Of a stretch of 64,000 bases of DNA, positions 24,132 through 34,388 are shown one piece after another; positions within the stretch are counted from its first letter, which is position 1; each line of letters opens with the position of its first letter. A program made the translations under genes and the position numbers. Source of the DNA: Chloroflexota bacterium (GTDB lineage: Bacteria; Chloroflexota; Anaerolineae; Anaerolineales; Anaerolineaceae); NCBI GenBank assembly GCA_016887485.1, contig CP069394.1, positions 1,426,001 through 1,490,000 on the forward strand, in the 5' to 3' direction. The notes below the pieces were generated by a model, which was given only the letters and a program-made list of their open reading frames with translations, did no database searches and had not been told where the DNA came from.

Positions 24132-25031
24132 TTAGGGGGCAGTTGGCATAATCTCCTTGAGCGCCCTATAGCCGATGACGTGGATACCTTCGTTTTTAAT
24201 GAACTCGCGGGTGGCTTCACTCATAAAAGTCTCGTAATCAGCAACCCGGCAATCCCAGGATTTGGTGATATGACGTAATTCTGGTGTGTCTTTGGAAGGA
24301 TGGATGATGAAATGGGTCAGTCCCGGTTTGAGCGCTTGCAGGGCTTGCTTGGCCTGTTCAAAGCGATTGTTCGCATCCACCAATTCCAACCCGGAAAGGC
24401 CATCCAACAGCGGGACGCCCATTTCTTCCAGTGTGTTTATCAATTCCACGGCCATTGCTGCAGCCTCGTTATCCACATCAGGTCGGGCGGCGAAAGCCTC
24501 TGCGGTCATTCTGGGGATCATTGGGGGCAGGCCATACTTGATCGCCAATTGAACATAACCGGGGATGATGCCGGGATGGGCAACGGAGCCCATGTGCGTA
24601 TCCATATGGGTCAGGTTCATACCAGCCTGCAAAGCCCGCTGGATCTGCATCTCCAATTCTTGGATGGCGGCTTCAGGTTTGGCATTTGACCACACACCTT
24701 CGGATTTCTTGTGAAGGAAACCCTCTTCATCCATCAAACCGGTTTCGGGATCGCGGGTACTGATTGGCCCCCAGCGGTAGGTGTCCCACTCGCTGGTCAG
24801 GGTCATATGGGCACCAAGGTCCGCTTCGGGATGCGCCACGGCAAATTTGGCCGCTTCGAGGAACCAGGGACAGGGCACCATCACTGCGCCACTGGAGATC
24901 AGGCCAAATTCCACCAGATCGGCGAAGGCGTCCACGGATGCCTGGCACATGCCGATGTCATCTGTATGGATAATGATCACCAGATCATCATTGGAAAATC
25001 CGAGTTTCTTTAGTACGGGGTTGGGTTGCAT
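24132..25031 (-). CDS. ChbG/YdjC-type carbohydrate deacetylase
   Basis: The ATG at 25031 has GGGAG upstream; the frame can be read back to 25070 but the extra part is not conserved-looking. The 299 residues carry the family metal site: VIIIHTDDIGMCQASVDAF (Asp-Asp), LGAHMTLTSEW (His) and THMDTHMGSVAHPG (His). ChbG removes an acetyl group from N,N'-diacetylchitobiose, and relatives act on other acetylated sugars. The enzyme is cytoplasmic. Its neighbour is a GPH symporter, so import of an N-acetylated glycoside followed by deacetylation is a reasonable reading. Confidence 0.85.
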   Translation of the reverse strand: MQPNPVLKKLGFSNDDLVIIIHTDDIGMCQASVDAFADLVEFGLISSGAVMVPCPWFLEAAKFAVAHPEADLGAHMTLTSEWDTYRWGPISTRDPETGLMDEEGFLHKKSEGVWSNAKPEAAIQELEMQIQRALQAGMNLTHMDTHMGSVAHPGIIPGYVQLAIKYGLPPMIPRMTAEAFAARPDVDNEAAAMAVELINTLEEMGVPLLDGLSGLELVDANNRFEQAKQALQALKPGLTHFIIHPSKDTPELRHITKSWDCRVADYETFMSEATREFIKNEGIHVIGYRALKEIMPTAP

Positions 25032-25190
25032 GAGAACTCCCTTTTGGTTTCGTTGGAAAGGCTCTATCAATTATAAATAATTTTTAGGCAAACTGCACCA
25101 AAGATAAGGAAAATTCACCGAAGAAACGGACTAATTTAACTGTTTATCGAGAGTTTTTATTGCTATACGAAAGGTTATACCGGTAAATGC

Positions 25191-25219
25191 TTGACACCTA
25201 GGGGTAGGCATGTTAAAAC
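25191..25219 (+). promoter_or_regulatory. Candidate promoter of the mannosyltransferase
   Basis: TTGACA and TAAAAC are separated by exactly 17 bases, about 59 bases before the ATG at 25278. Confidence 0.6.
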
Positions 25220-25277
25220 TGAACTCGCTTAGGCCGCAACTGCCCTAGCAGTCAAATCCGCATTATACTAAGGCATT

Positions 25278-25994
25278 ATGAAAATCATTCAAGTCATCCC
25301 GACCTATAATGAAGCTGAGAACCTCCCCTTACTGGTGAATGCCTTGCTTTCCCAGGGAATCAAGGGGCTTAATCTTTTGATCGTGGATGACAACAGTCCC
25401 GATGGAACCGGCGCGGTCGCAGACCAACTGGCCGGCGAGTACCCGAACCAGGTTTCTGTTCTGCATCGCCAGGGCAAGGAAGGACTCGGTAAAGCCTACA
25501 TTCAGGGTTTCAAGCAGGCCTTGGATCAGGGCGCAGAAGTAATTGGGATGATGGATGCCGATCTCAGCCATCCCCCTGACCGCCTGCCTGCCCTGCTGGA
25601 TGCGCTGGATGAGGCGGATGTCGTGATTGGTTCCCGATACACACCCGGCGGCAGCGTAGATAAAACCTGGCCGCTATTCCGCAAGTTCCTCTCCTGGTTC
25701 GGCAACACCTATGCCCGGACCATCCTGGGATTGCCCATCAAAGACACCACCGGCGGTTTCCGGCTCTGGCGGCGGGAAGCGCTGGAGGCCATCCCCTTCA
25801 ATGAAAGCCGCTCCAGCGGTTATGTTTTCATCGTGGAGTTAGCCTACATGGCAAAACTGGCGGATTTGAAATTTGCTGAGGTGCCTATCTATTTCGCTGA
25901 ACGCAGTCACGGGGATTCCAAGATGTCCTTGCGCATCCAAATTGAGGCGGCCTTCCGCGTTTGGCAGCTCAGACGGCTCTACCGCGATCAATAA
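25278..25994 (+). CDS. Polyprenol-phosphate mannosyltransferase (DPM1-like, GT2)
   Basis: The 238 residues fit a short GT2 glycosyltransferase without the C-terminal membrane helices of larger relatives. Motifs are VIPTYNEAENLPLLV, LIVDDNSPDGTGAVAD, GMMDADLSHPP (DxD-like metal site) and TGGFRLWRREALEAI, all typical of dolichol/polyprenol-phosphate mannose synthases. The enzyme would move a sugar from a GDP- or UDP-sugar to a lipid-phosphate carrier on the inner membrane face for later use in glycolipids or glycoproteins. It has its own promoter. The sugar donor is inferred from family similarity. Confidence 0.88.
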   Translation: MKIIQVIPTYNEAENLPLLVNALLSQGIKGLNLLIVDDNSPDGTGAVADQLAGEYPNQVSVLHRQGKEGLGKAYIQGFKQALDQGAEVIGMMDADLSHPPDRLPALLDALDEADVVIGSRYTPGGSVDKTWPLFRKFLSWFGNTYARTILGLPIKDTTGGFRLWRREALEAIPFNESRSSGYVFIVELAYMAKLADLKFAEVPIYFAERSHGDSKMSLRIQIEAAFRVWQLRRLYRDQ

Positions 25995-26012
25995 CCCCCA
26001 TTCATAACCAAT

Positions 26013-26846
26013 TTAACGGGCTGTAAACACCTTCACCAGGCGAATCCACTCATCCAGGGTGAGGTTCTCCGGCCGTGCCCCAGGTTCAATTCCGGCCTGC
26101 TCCAGTGTCAGCGTGACGGCATCAGCGTCACCGTCCAACAGGGGCCGCAGGGAGTTCCGAAGCATCTTCCGCTTCTGGTTAAAGGCGGCATGGGCCAATT
26201 TGAAGAGGTCATCCATCTCAGCCTCAGTGAGCAAGGGCTGTTCATATAAATCCACCACCAAAACGTTGGAATCGACTTTAGGGGCAGGAAGGAAACACTG
26301 GGCCGGGATCTGACTGCTGATTCGGGGGACACCATATACCAGCACCGACAGCGAAAGCAAGCTCATCTTCTCATCGCGATTGATGATCCGCTCCGCCACC
26401 TCTTTTTGCATAGTCAGCACCAGCCTGGCCGGGCGGATTTTAGCTTCCAGCAGATGCCGGATGACCGCAGAGGTGATGTAATACGGAATATTGGCGATCA
26501 CCAGATAGCCATCCTCCTGGAAAAGTGTTTCAGGAGGAATCTCCAAAATATCCCCTTTCACCAGGTAGATATTCGAAAAAGGTGCTGTGACCGATTCCAA
26601 AGCGGGAAAAAGATGCTCATCAATTTCAATTGCCGTGACGGATTGAGCACTGTCTGCCAACAAGCGGGTCAGGCTGCCCAAGCCGGCGCCGATTTCCAGC
26701 ACACGGTCACCTGGCCCAACGCCGGAATCACGCACGATCTTGAGCAGGGCGTTATGATCCGCGAGGAAATTTTGCCCCAATGACTTTTGGGGACGCAGGT
26801 CATATTTCTGCAGGAGTTCGGGAATGCGCAGGGGATCGAGGGTCAT
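26013..26846 (-). CDS. rsmA: 16S rRNA dimethyladenosine transferase
   Basis: The 277 residues cover the full KsgA/RsmA family. SAM-binding motifs are seen in KSLGQNFLADHNALLKI and VLEIGAGLGSLTRLLAD, and the catalytic motif IV is NIPYYIT. A C-terminal helical domain follows (KRKMLRNSLRPLL). The enzyme dimethylates two adjacent adenosines near the 3' end of 16S rRNA during small-subunit assembly. Its start overlaps the stop of the yabE-like gene by four bases (ATGA). In Bacillus, yabE also lies next to ksgA, so the order is conserved. Confidence 0.95.
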   Translation of the reverse strand: MTLDPLRIPELLQKYDLRPQKSLGQNFLADHNALLKIVRDSGVGPGDRVLEIGAGLGSLTRLLADSAQSVTAIEIDEHLFPALESVTAPFSNIYLVKGDILEIPPETLFQEDGYLVIANIPYYITSAVIRHLLEAKIRPARLVLTMQKEVAERIINRDEKMSLLSLSVLVYGVPRISSQIPAQCFLPAPKVDSNVLVVDLYEQPLLTEAEMDDLFKLAHAAFNQKRKMLRNSLRPLLDGDADAVTLTLEQAGIEPGARPENLTLDEWIRLVKVFTAR

Positions 26847-28282
26847 GGTGTGATGATCGCTGGTATATATCGGTCGGGCACAGGAGTCAGGAAATACATG
26901 ACGGTCCAGCCATTGACCCAGTTGATATCGTCTGTGTCACGATACGCCAGGTCAATCCAGGGTGTATTGCCGCTGCAGCCGCCGCAGACATCACCGATGA
27001 TCCCATATCCATAGCCCTGCACATAAACCTGCAGGTCCGCCATTGCCAGGCCTTCCGGCACGGAATACCACCAGGGCATCACCGCTATAATTCCCTTCTG
27101 CAAGGGATAGCCGCCGGCGGTGCCATCATAACAATTGCCATAGGCATCGCAGGGCACGTAATAGGTGGCATAGACGCTCTTTTTGCGCCAATATTCAATC
27201 GTGATGCCATCCACAACCGCAGTCTGGATCACAATATCGGTGCCGTAACCCAGAATGCCGTCTTTGGCTTCGCTGGCTTGCCATGTGCCGTCACTATCCC
27301 GCCAGACTTCTTCCCCATCGGCGTAACGAACACGCACACGGGAGGCATAAATCCCCATCTGCCCGGGTTCAACCACCGAGGTCTCATCGAGCGGTGTGGT
27401 GGGGTCTTCAACATAGGAATTGGCATAAGCCACTTCATCCGTGGCAATTTGGATTTCTTCATGCACCCGAACCAGCTCGATCTGCCCATCCTCGGGCAAG
27501 TCAGCCGTTTCAGCAGGTATGCTGTAATCCAGATCCTGCAGGGGGATATCCAGTGCCAGCAGTGCGCCGCCCACGGTTTCCGCAGCAGTCATCCCGCTCA
27601 CCATCTTGCCATCCACCATAACGGTCACGGCTCGTACTTTGCGGATGCTCACCATCAGGGGACCATCCATAGGTGTTGCCAGGTCAAGTGAGACCACATC
27701 CTGAGGAGATAGAGCGATCTGCGCCTCCTCCAGGGCTGCTCCGAGGGTGGTTTCAGCGCTATAGATCGTCGTGATCTGATTGCCAATTTCCAGAGTGATC
27801 GGCTGGGCTGGCAGGTATTGCATCACAAAACCCTCGGTGGTGTTAAGGGATTCCAGAGCATCCACCTTCGCACCATTCACGCGGACCTGATCATTGGGGT
27901 AAAGCGGTATCTCCACCTGTTCGAGCAGGTTCGCGGGAATCGATTCAGCGGACCGAATCGAAATTTCATATTCAGGGGTAGAAAGGACTACTTCTCGGGC
28001 GGTCTGAACGGTCACCAGGGGCGTATTCCAGATCAGGCGGCCTTGACTGGGCTGCGACTTATTCGCCGAGTCACCGGGCAGGCCGGCTGCCCGCAGCACA
28101 CCCGACACGGTCAGCGCCGGGGTGCGGACAGTCTGGGCCGTACCGTTGATCACAACGGTCACTGTTCGCAGCAGGCCGAAAAAGATCAACACCATCCCGG
28201 CCAGAATCGCGAGGATGGCTGCCGGGAAAAGTATTCTCTTGTTTTTATTCAAGTTTTGTTTGATTGTGTCAAATTTAGTCAT
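26843..28282 (-). CDS. YabE-like envelope protein with DUF348/G5 and 3D domains
   Basis: The 479 residues start with a basic tail and one membrane helix (about 17-38). Next come ubiquitin-like DUF348 repeats (VTVVINGTAQTVRTPALTV, ITLEIGNQITTIYSAETTL, VTVMVDGKMVSGMTAAETV), a G5-type segment (about 290-370) and a C-terminal 3D domain (about 385-470) with IIGDVCGGCSGNTPWIDL supplying acidic residues. YabE/Rpf-like proteins act on peptidoglycan outside the membrane. Two extra cysteine pairs (PCDAYGNC, VCGGC) may form disulfides. It is co-translated with rsmA, and a promoter is seen upstream. Confidence 0.85.
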   Translation of the reverse strand: MTKFDTIKQNLNKNKRILFPAAILAILAGMVLIFFGLLRTVTVVINGTAQTVRTPALTVSGVLRAAGLPGDSANKSQPSQGRLIWNTPLVTVQTAREVVLSTPEYEISIRSAESIPANLLEQVEIPLYPNDQVRVNGAKVDALESLNTTEGFVMQYLPAQPITLEIGNQITTIYSAETTLGAALEEAQIALSPQDVVSLDLATPMDGPLMVSIRKVRAVTVMVDGKMVSGMTAAETVGGALLALDIPLQDLDYSIPAETADLPEDGQIELVRVHEEIQIATDEVAYANSYVEDPTTPLDETSVVEPGQMGIYASRVRVRYADGEEVWRDSDGTWQASEAKDGILGYGTDIVIQTAVVDGITIEYWRKKSVYATYYVPCDAYGNCYDGTAGGYPLQKGIIAVMPWWYSVPEGLAMADLQVYVQGYGYGIIGDVCGGCSGNTPWIDLAYRDTDDINWVNGWTVMYFLTPVPDRYIPAIITP

Positions 28283-28329
28283 TTTTAAACATCCGGAACC
28301 GAGTTCTCATCGTTCTGGGATATTTTTGC

Positions 28330-28357
28330 AGTATAACACACCCAATAAATTTGGCAA
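28330..28357 (-). promoter_or_regulatory. Candidate promoter of yabE-rsmA
   Basis: Read on the minus strand, TTGCCA and TATACT are separated by 16 bases, with the -10 about 48 bases before the yabE-like start. Confidence 0.55.
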
Positions 28358-28601
28358 GTGAGGGGAGAGAAAAATCACATACCAATTAATTCATTTACTC
28401 GCAATGACAAGAACAGGTTGTCATTGCCCCTAGTCTCGAGGATGAGAGTTACGAATTTAGATTACTCAATTTGCGGGATTTAACCATAAAGATTGATTTG
28501 GATAATTCCTAATGGGCAATCGGAGAAATCAATGGCATCAAACACGGTTTTTGATTATGGATCATCCACAACTTGGTCGAAATAATAAATACTCACCCAG
28601 C
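28358..28601. other. Non-coding spacer with a stem-loop
   Basis: No gene is seen in the 319-base gap between the YabE-like and luciferase-like genes. Besides the promoter at its left end it holds a perfect 10-base hairpin at 28401-28427 (GCAATGACAA / TTGTCATTGC, 7-base loop). The minus-strand reading contains GTCATTGCGAG, a word common in dispersed intergenic repeats of many bacteria. There is no T-run, so a terminator is not supported. Confidence 0.5.
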
Positions 28602-29438
28602 TTAATTAGGAGGGCCTAAGGCTATCCGCGCCTTAATTTGATTCAGCGAACCCCTACTTGAAAAAATCTCGTCAACCCACCATGTTGCACCCGCATCCTG
28701 ATATTCTTGGACCATAGCCCTGTCCTTGGCAACATCTTCACCAGTAGTCAGCCCATATTTTATAATGTCAAACGCATCGGTAGATTTTCTGTTTTTTGTT
28801 ATATAAGAGGATATCTCCCTGATCACTTCAGGCGTGATCGGCCCTGCACTCCACTGACGTGGCAAAACGCCTTCCCAGCGAGCTGCACGAGTTAAGGGCC
28901 GTTTAAATGGCCAATGAGATGCAACCCAAACTGGAATTCTTGGGGTTTGAATTGGCGTTGGCTGGAATAACGTATCTAAAATCTGATAATGTTTTCCTGA
29001 AAACGAATATTCTTGACCAGATTGAAGGCCAGCGATAATTTCCAGGCTTTCATCCAGCATCTCTGCTCGTTTTTTTGGATTAGTGACCTCCCCAAAAGAT
29101 TGAAAGTCCTTATTGACCAAATCGCCTAGCCCGACTCCTAAAATTACCCGGCCACCTGATATATGATCCAATGTGATAATTTCCCGCGCAACCTTCCATG
29201 GTCTACGCCTTGACAATGGCGTGATCATTGTCCCTATGCGTATCGTTTTAGTCACAGTGGCGATCGCCGCTAAACACATCCAGGAATCAACTATGGGTGA
29301 TTTACCTCTCCCACCAATATGGTCCCAGATAAAAAAGCCATCCCAACCCGACTTCTCAGCTAACTCAGCGAGGTTGATCAGAACAGTTGGGTTTCCATAA
29401 TCCTTCCCCGTATTCGGCAACATCAAACCAAATTTCAT
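28602..29438 (-). CDS. Luciferase-like (LLM class) flavin or F420 oxidoreductase
   Basis: The 278 residues match the bacterial luciferase-like fold: MKFGLMLPNTGKDYG at the start, GWDGFFIWDHI, RIGTMITPLSRRRPWKVAR, ILGVGLGD and RIPVWVASHWPFKRPL. Many members of this shape use coenzyme F420, others FMN; the sequence alone does not separate them. GAGGATAAA precedes the ATG. The gene stands alone, with no F420 biosynthesis gene in the window, and has lower GC than its neighbours, so it may have been acquired. The substrate is unknown. Confidence 0.85.
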   Translation of the reverse strand: MKFGLMLPNTGKDYGNPTVLINLAELAEKSGWDGFFIWDHIGGRGKSPIVDSWMCLAAIATVTKTIRIGTMITPLSRRRPWKVAREIITLDHISGGRVILGVGLGDLVNKDFQSFGEVTNPKKRAEMLDESLEIIAGLQSGQEYSFSGKHYQILDTLFQPTPIQTPRIPVWVASHWPFKRPLTRAARWEGVLPRQWSAGPITPEVIREISSYITKNRKSTDAFDIIKYGLTTGEDVAKDRAMVQEYQDAGATWWVDEIFSSRGSLNQIKARIALGPPN

Positions 29439-29619
29439 TTTATCCTCACTGAAGAAATTGACTTAAGAGGCATGTTATTTGTTCAGTTTTCTGGTTAATT
29501 CTTATCCATTAATTTCCATACTTACTTAACAATTTTAGCATACCCACCTTAAAGCCAATATATTTATTATGTTTAGAACAATATTGGAGGATTTCTATGT
29601 AAAGGATAATTAGCCAGTT

Positions 29620-32600
29620 TTAGGATATCTTCAAGAGAAATCGTAATAACTCTTCCGGCCAGGGCTCTTCATCCGGGTTGGTAAACTGGATCCGGTAGGC
29701 ATTCTTGCCAACCATCACCGGCCGCGGGAACTCCCGCAGCTTACGGGACTTGACGCCCTCTGGCAGCGGCGGGTAGCGCAGCACCAGCTGGCGGCCTTCA
29801 AACCCGACCGAAGCCACCCCCGCGTTGGCAGCCAGCAGCTTCACCCGGATTTGATAGATCAGGTTTCGTACCTGCTCAGGCAGCGGTCCAAAGCGGTCCT
29901 CAAATTCCATTTCGATGGTGACCAGTTCAGCCTCATCTTTGATATCCGCCAGCCGCCGGTAGAGCTTAAGTCGCAGGCTCTGATCGGAGATGTAAAAGTC
30001 TGGAATCCCAATTGACAGCGGCAGGTTGACCACCGTCGGGATGATCAGCGAGGCATCCAACAAGGCCGCGTCCTCAGGACCCTCCAGGTCGGAGGCCATC
30101 CGGAACTGCTTGACCGCTTGCGCCAACAGCTTGGTATAGAGATGGAACCCGACGGAGGCGATATACCCCGATTGGCGAGTGCCCAGCATCTCACCGGCGC
30201 CGCGCATTTCAAGGTCCCGCATGGCAATGGCATAACCCGAACCAAGCTGGGTATTCTCCGCCAGCACTTCCAACCGCTCCTGTCCATCAATGGTGGGCGG
30301 TTTGACCCGGTGACGGAATAGATAGGCATAGGCCCGTTGTGCACCGCGCCCCACCCGCCCGCGCAACTGATAGAGCTGCGCCAGACCAAAAGTGTCCGCC
30401 CGATCCACAATCAGGGTGTTGGCGTTGGGAATATCCAACCCGGACTCGATGATCGAAGTGCAGAGCAGGATATCAATCTCACCGGCGCCGAACTCATGCA
30501 TCACATCCGCCAGCTTATGCTCATCCATCTGTCCATGCCCAATCCCAATCCGAGCTTCCGGCACCAGCTTCTCCAGGTGACTCTGCATGGCCTGGATGGT
30601 CTGCACGCGGTTGTGCACGAAGAAGATCTGCCCGCCGCGTTCCAACTCGCGCACCACGGCCTGACGGACCAGTTTCGGGTCATAGGGACCAATATGAGTC
30701 ACAATCGGCAGCCGTTCTTCCGGCGGCGAGCTGATGGTGGAAATATCCCGCACCCCCGTCAGCGCCATATAGAGCGTGCGCGGGATGGGCGTGGCTGTCA
30801 GGGTCAGCACATCCACTGATTTACGCAGCTGTTTCAGGTGTTCCTTATGAGCCACACCGAAACGCTGTTCCTCATCAATCACCACCAGGCCAAGGTCTTT
30901 AAATGAGACATCCTGAGACAGCAGCCGGTGGGTGCCAATCACGATATCCACATTCCCCTGGCGCAGGTCCTTGATGATCCGGTCCTGCTGTTGGGGTGTG
31001 CGGAAGCGGGAGAGCATCTCAACCGTCACCGGGAAAGCAGAGAGGCGCGAGCGGAAAGTGTCATAATGCTGCTGAGCCAGCACCGTGGTCGGCACCAGCA
31101 CAGCCACCTGCTTGCCATCCATCACAGCCTTGAAAGCCGCCCGCAGGGTCACTTCCGTCTTGCCATAACCGACATCACCGCAGAGCAACCGATCCATCGG
31201 GCGGGCCGCTTCCATATCTCCTTTGATCTCGGTCAGAGCCTGCAGCTGATCCTCAGTCTCGATATAGGGGAAGCTGGCCTCCAATTCCCGCTGCCAGGGT
31301 GTATCACCGCTGAAGGCATAACCCTCGGCCACCTGGCGGGAGGCATAGAGTTCCAGCAGCTCCCCGGCCACTTCCTGCACGGCCTCACGGACCTTGGATT
31401 TCGTAGCCTGCCAGGTCACACCACCCAGACGGGAAACATGAATCGATTGGCCCTCCGCCCCAACATAACGGGTCAGCCGGTCAGCATGGTGGATCGGGAC
31501 AAAAAGCTGGTCCTGTTCCGCATATTCCACGCACAGATATTCCTGCTGGACGCCGTCCTGACTGCGCTGCACCAGGCCGGTATACTTGCCAATGCCGTGA
31601 TCGACATGCACCACCCAGTCACCGGGCTGCAGGTCGGCATAGCTCGATTCCGGCGCTTCAGCCGTCGGGCGATAACGCCGGCGGGGCTGCGGCCGGGACC
31701 AGCCGAAAATCTCATCATCAGTCAACAGGTGGATCGGCGTGCCGCTGGGCGGCCGGAGCGTCCAGCCGCCAGCCAGCGTACCCTCGATGAAGCGAGTGGC
31801 AGTCAGGGTTTCCGAAGGCTCATCCAGCAGCATCTGCTGTTCCTGCCAGAGATCGCGCAAGCGCTGGGCCTGGCGTGAGACGATCACCCAATCCTCACCT
31901 TTTTGTTCCAGCTCCGCCAGGAAGTCAATGAAGTCCCGCAGTTTGCCTGCAAAGCGCGGTCCAGGCTCAAAGGACGCCGCCAGCCGGGGGATGTCCGGGG
32001 CATGGGTATGTCCCAGCTCTACCACGGGGCGGCTGCCCAGGCGGTCTTCCAGCTCTGACCAGGTGAGATAAGGCACAGGGAAATCTTCAGGCAGTTCACC
32101 TTCCTGAATGGCCTCTTCCCGGCGGGAAAGGCTCTCTTCCTCAATATCCATCACCGCGGCGGAGATAAACTCCTGCCCATCCAGAGCGATCAGGGTGTTC
32201 TCGGGGAGGAAATCCAGCATCGAGCCGGCCATCGAATGGGCCAGGGGGATCTGGAACTCTTTTAGTTCCTGCAGCTCAATGCCCGCTTTCTGCGCCGCCA
32301 CCGGCAGGATCTCCCGGGCCGGGGGGATCGTCAGCACTTCCACGGATTCCACAGTACGCTGGGTGGCCGGGTCAAAGGCGCGCATTGTGTCAATTTCATC
32401 GCCAAAGAACTCGATCCGCACCGGTTTGGGTTCACCCGGCGACCAGACATCCAGAATGCCGCCGCGCCGGGAGAACTGCCCGGCTTCGACCACAATGTTG
32501 GCATATTCATAGCCAATATCCACCCAGGCGCGGGTCAGCTCATCGGGCGTGACCTGCTGGCCCAGCCGTAGCGTGCGGGTGTTTTTGAGATAGTCCCTGC

Positions 32601-33027
32601 GGGGAATGGTGCGGGTCATCAAGGCCCGGATAGGCGTCACGATCACAGGCGGCACTTTGGGCGAAGGGGCATTTGGGATCAGCGTGCGGGCGAGCATCGT
32701 CAGCACCTGCAAGCGGTCCCGCCGGGTGCCCTTGCCCCAACCAGCCTGCTCATAGAACAGCGGATTGGGTTCGGGGAAGTAATAGGCGGGGATATCCCGC
32801 AGCCAGAATTGCAGCTCATCATAAAGCGCCAACGCACGGTCGGCGCGGTTGGTGATCAAGAGGATCGGCTGCTTCAGGTCATCCTGCAGCCTCGCCACCA
32901 GCGGCAGGCGGGCAGCGCGCGGCAAACCCAGGCCGCGGGCGGTGGTCACCGTTTCCGCGCCTGATCCTAACCGGGCCAGCAGGTCCTGGTAGGCGGCGAG
33001 CTTACCGATCCGATCCAATAAGGGCAT
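29620..33027 (-). CDS. mfd: Transcription-repair coupling factor
   Basis: The 1135 residues follow the family layout: a UvrB-homology region (about 1-340), the RNA-polymerase-interacting CarD-like domain (about 465-545, [17 protein letters not shown]), helicase domains with [19 protein letters not shown] (Walker A) and [12 protein letters not shown] (DEEQ box), and the C-terminal TRCF domain. Mfd pushes or removes RNA polymerase stalled at DNA lesions and recruits the UvrA/UvrB repair system. Its ATG overlaps the stop of pth by one base (TGATG), so the two are co-translated. The pth-mfd order is also known from Bacillus. No terminator is seen downstream. Confidence 0.96.
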   Translation of the reverse strand: MPLLDRIGKLAAYQDLLARLGSGAETVTTARGLGLPRAARLPLVARLQDDLKQPILLITNRADRALALYDELQFWLRDIPAYYFPEPNPLFYEQAGWGKGTRRDRLQVLTMLARTLIPNAPSPKVPPVIVTPIRALMTRTIPRRDYLKNTRTLRLGQQVTPDELTRAWVDIGYEYANIVVEAGQFSRRGGILDVWSPGEPKPVRIEFFGDEIDTMRAFDPATQRTVESVEVLTIPPAREILPVAAQKAGIELQELKEFQIPLAHSMAGSMLDFLPENTLIALDGQEFISAAVMDIEEESLSRREEAIQEGELPEDFPVPYLTWSELEDRLGSRPVVELGHTHAPDIPRLAASFEPGPRFAGKLRDFIDFLAELEQKGEDWVIVSRQAQRLRDLWQEQQMLLDEPSETLTATRFIEGTLAGGWTLRPPSGTPIHLLTDDEIFGWSRPQPRRRYRPTAEAPESSYADLQPGDWVVHVDHGIGKYTGLVQRSQDGVQQEYLCVEYAEQDQLFVPIHHADRLTRYVGAEGQSIHVSRLGGVTWQATKSKVREAVQEVAGELLELYASRQVAEGYAFSGDTPWQRELEASFPYIETEDQLQALTEIKGDMEAARPMDRLLCGDVGYGKTEVTLRAAFKAVMDGKQVAVLVPTTVLAQQHYDTFRSRLSAFPVTVEMLSRFRTPQQQDRIIKDLRQGNVDIVIGTHRLLSQDVSFKDLGLVVIDEEQRFGVAHKEHLKQLRKSVDVLTLTATPIPRTLYMALTGVRDISTISSPPEERLPIVTHIGPYDPKLVRQAVVRELERGGQIFFVHNRVQTIQAMQSHLEKLVPEARIGIGHGQMDEHKLADVMHEFGAGEIDILLCTSIIESGLDIPNANTLIVDRADTFGLAQLYQLRGRVGRGAQRAYAYLFRHRVKPPTIDGQERLEVLAENTQLGSGYAIAMRDLEMRGAGEMLGTRQSGYIASVGFHLYTKLLAQAVKQFRMASDLEGPEDAALLDASLIIPTVVNLPLSIGIPDFYISDQSLRLKLYRRLADIKDEAELVTIEMEFEDRFGPLPEQVRNLIYQIRVKLLAANAGVASVGFEGRQLVLRYPPLPEGVKSRKLREFPRPVMVGKNAYRIQFTNPDEEPWPEELLRFLLKIS

Positions 33028-33638
33028 CAGTCCTCGTCAAACACTTTCCCGTTGAAAGTGGTCATCGCTTTATCAATCCCATCCACGATGAACATCCGGA
33101 TGGCTTCCACTGCGGTCTCCCGCAGGCCGGGGAGCCATTCGATCTGATCCGCTTCAAAATCATGCAGGACATAATCCTTGGGGTCCATCCGTCCCGGTGG
33201 ACGGCCGATCCCCACACGCAGACGGGCGAAATCCCGGGTGCCCAGGCGTTTCACGATCGATTCCATGCCGCGCTGGCCACCCGTCCCACCGGAGGGACGC
33301 AGCCGAAGTGTGCCAAAGGGCAGGTCCAGGTCGTCATGCACCACCAGCAGGTGGTCATTCGGCACCTTGAAGAACCGCATCAGCGAACCGACCGACTGGC
33401 CGGAGTCGTTCATGTAGGTCTGGGGCTTGGCAACCACCACAGCCTCGCCGGCAAAGCTGCCCTTGCCCATCAGCGCGCGGAATTTCACCCGGGTCAGGGG
33501 AATGGAAGCCAGTTCCCCCAGGGTGTCCGCCACCAAAAAGCCGGCGTTGTGGCGATTCATACGATATTGCGGTCCGGGGTTGCCCAGGCCAACGATCAAA
33601 TAGGGTGCGTTTTCGCTCTTCATAAATAGTCTCATCAT
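33027..33638 (-). CDS. pth: Peptidyl-tRNA hydrolase
   Basis: The 203 residues carry the family motifs: YLIVGLGNPGPQYRMNRHN with catalytic His, KPQTYMNDSGQSV with the conserved Asn, and VVHDDLDLPFG with the catalytic Asp. The enzyme frees tRNA from peptidyl-tRNA dropped by the ribosome. Candidate starts are ATG 33638, ATG 33635 and ATG 33611-33623; 33638 is the first ATG, with a weak GAAAGA upstream. A TTG at 33650 is possible but less likely. It is coupled to mfd by a one-base overlap. Confidence 0.94.
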   Translation of the reverse strand: MMRLFMKSENAPYLIVGLGNPGPQYRMNRHNAGFLVADTLGELASIPLTRVKFRALMGKGSFAGEAVVVAKPQTYMNDSGQSVGSLMRFFKVPNDHLLVVHDDLDLPFGTLRLRPSGGTGGQRGMESIVKRLGTRDFARLRVGIGRPPGRMDPKDYVLHDFEADQIEWLPGLRETAVEAIRMFIVDGIDKAMTTFNGKVFDED

Positions 33639-33665
33639 CGGTTCTTTCAAGATTTGTGACGCGCT

Positions 33666-33696
33666 AAAGGGCCGTAAAACGCGTTTACGGGCCTTT
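33666..33696. repeat. Stem-loop in the pth leader
   Basis: Arms AAAGGGCCGTAAA and TTTACGGGCCTTT (one mismatch) flank ACGCG, 28 bases upstream of the pth ATG. No T-run follows on the minus strand. It could be an operator or a leader structure. Confidence 0.4.
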
Positions 33697-33884
33697 GAAA
33701 TATGAACATCAGACCTTTAAGTTTAGCACAAAAAGGGAAAGGGTGAATAGGGGATGGGGGTGGATGGAAATGAATGATCAAGCTTAGATGTATTGGGAAA
33801 AGCTGGGAACCACAGGCCTCATCCTTCCACTTCTTGGCTATCTATTAAATTGATCTACAATGTCTACCGGGGGAGAGATAGGGA

Positions 33885-34388
33885 CTATAGACTCCTTATT
33901 AAGGATTTATAGTTTTCTTGTATGACTTTAGGTAGTTTTTGATATTGGAGCCAATGATCACAATCTGGTTCTTTATGAAATAACATAACAGTTGTTTCAT
34001 GAAATCGGCTCATATTGACATCTGTACTTGTAGATGAATATTTAACAATTCTCGAATAATTCTTAAATGCTTCAAAATCGTTATACAAAACATATGTATC
34101 AACGTTAAACATTGGATCATCATTAGGATCTATCCTATATACCTTTACTTTGAAGATATTTGGATCCGACCTAGTCGCAATACAACCTATAACATCACAC
34201 GAAAACTGAATATTATCCAAGGGCGTCTTTGAAATATCAATTTCAACTCCATCGGGTTGTTCAATGAGTTGTTTTACATAAGGCTCCCAATATTCCCTCT
34301 TCATAGTAAGAGTTTTAGTCTTGAAGATAACTCCACCTAAATATTCTCTGAGTCTCGGAGCGTTATGTTCAGGCTCAAAATTTGGCAT
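33885..34388 (-). CDS. Hypothetical protein in an AT-rich island
   Basis: The ATG at 34388 follows AGAGGA; a start at 34421 would lie upstream of that site. The 167 residues show no signal peptide, membrane helix or motif I recognise. Charged and aromatic residues are frequent (MKREYWEPYVKQLIEQPDG, KVKVYRIDPNDDPMFNVDTY). The gene and its flanks (33700-34650) are clearly more AT-rich than pth-mfd and the lipoprotein gene on either side, which suggests separate acquisition. No mobility gene is next to it. Confidence 0.6.
   Translation of the reverse strand: MPNFEPEHNAPRLREYLGGVIFKTKTLTMKREYWEPYVKQLIEQPDGVEIDISKTPLDNIQFSCDVIGCIATRSDPNIFKVKVYRIDPNDDPMFNVDTYVLYNDFEAFKNYSRIVKYSSTSTDVNMSRFHETTVMLFHKEPDCDHWLQYQKLPKVIQENYKSLIRSL

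Noticed and set aside
28401-28427. Hairpin as a terminator
   Set aside because: The stem is perfect but no T-run follows on either strand and its position fits no gene end.
30928-31878. 316-codon antisense open frame inside mfd
   Set aside because: Its composition is that of a shadow frame, and the mfd frame is conserved throughout.
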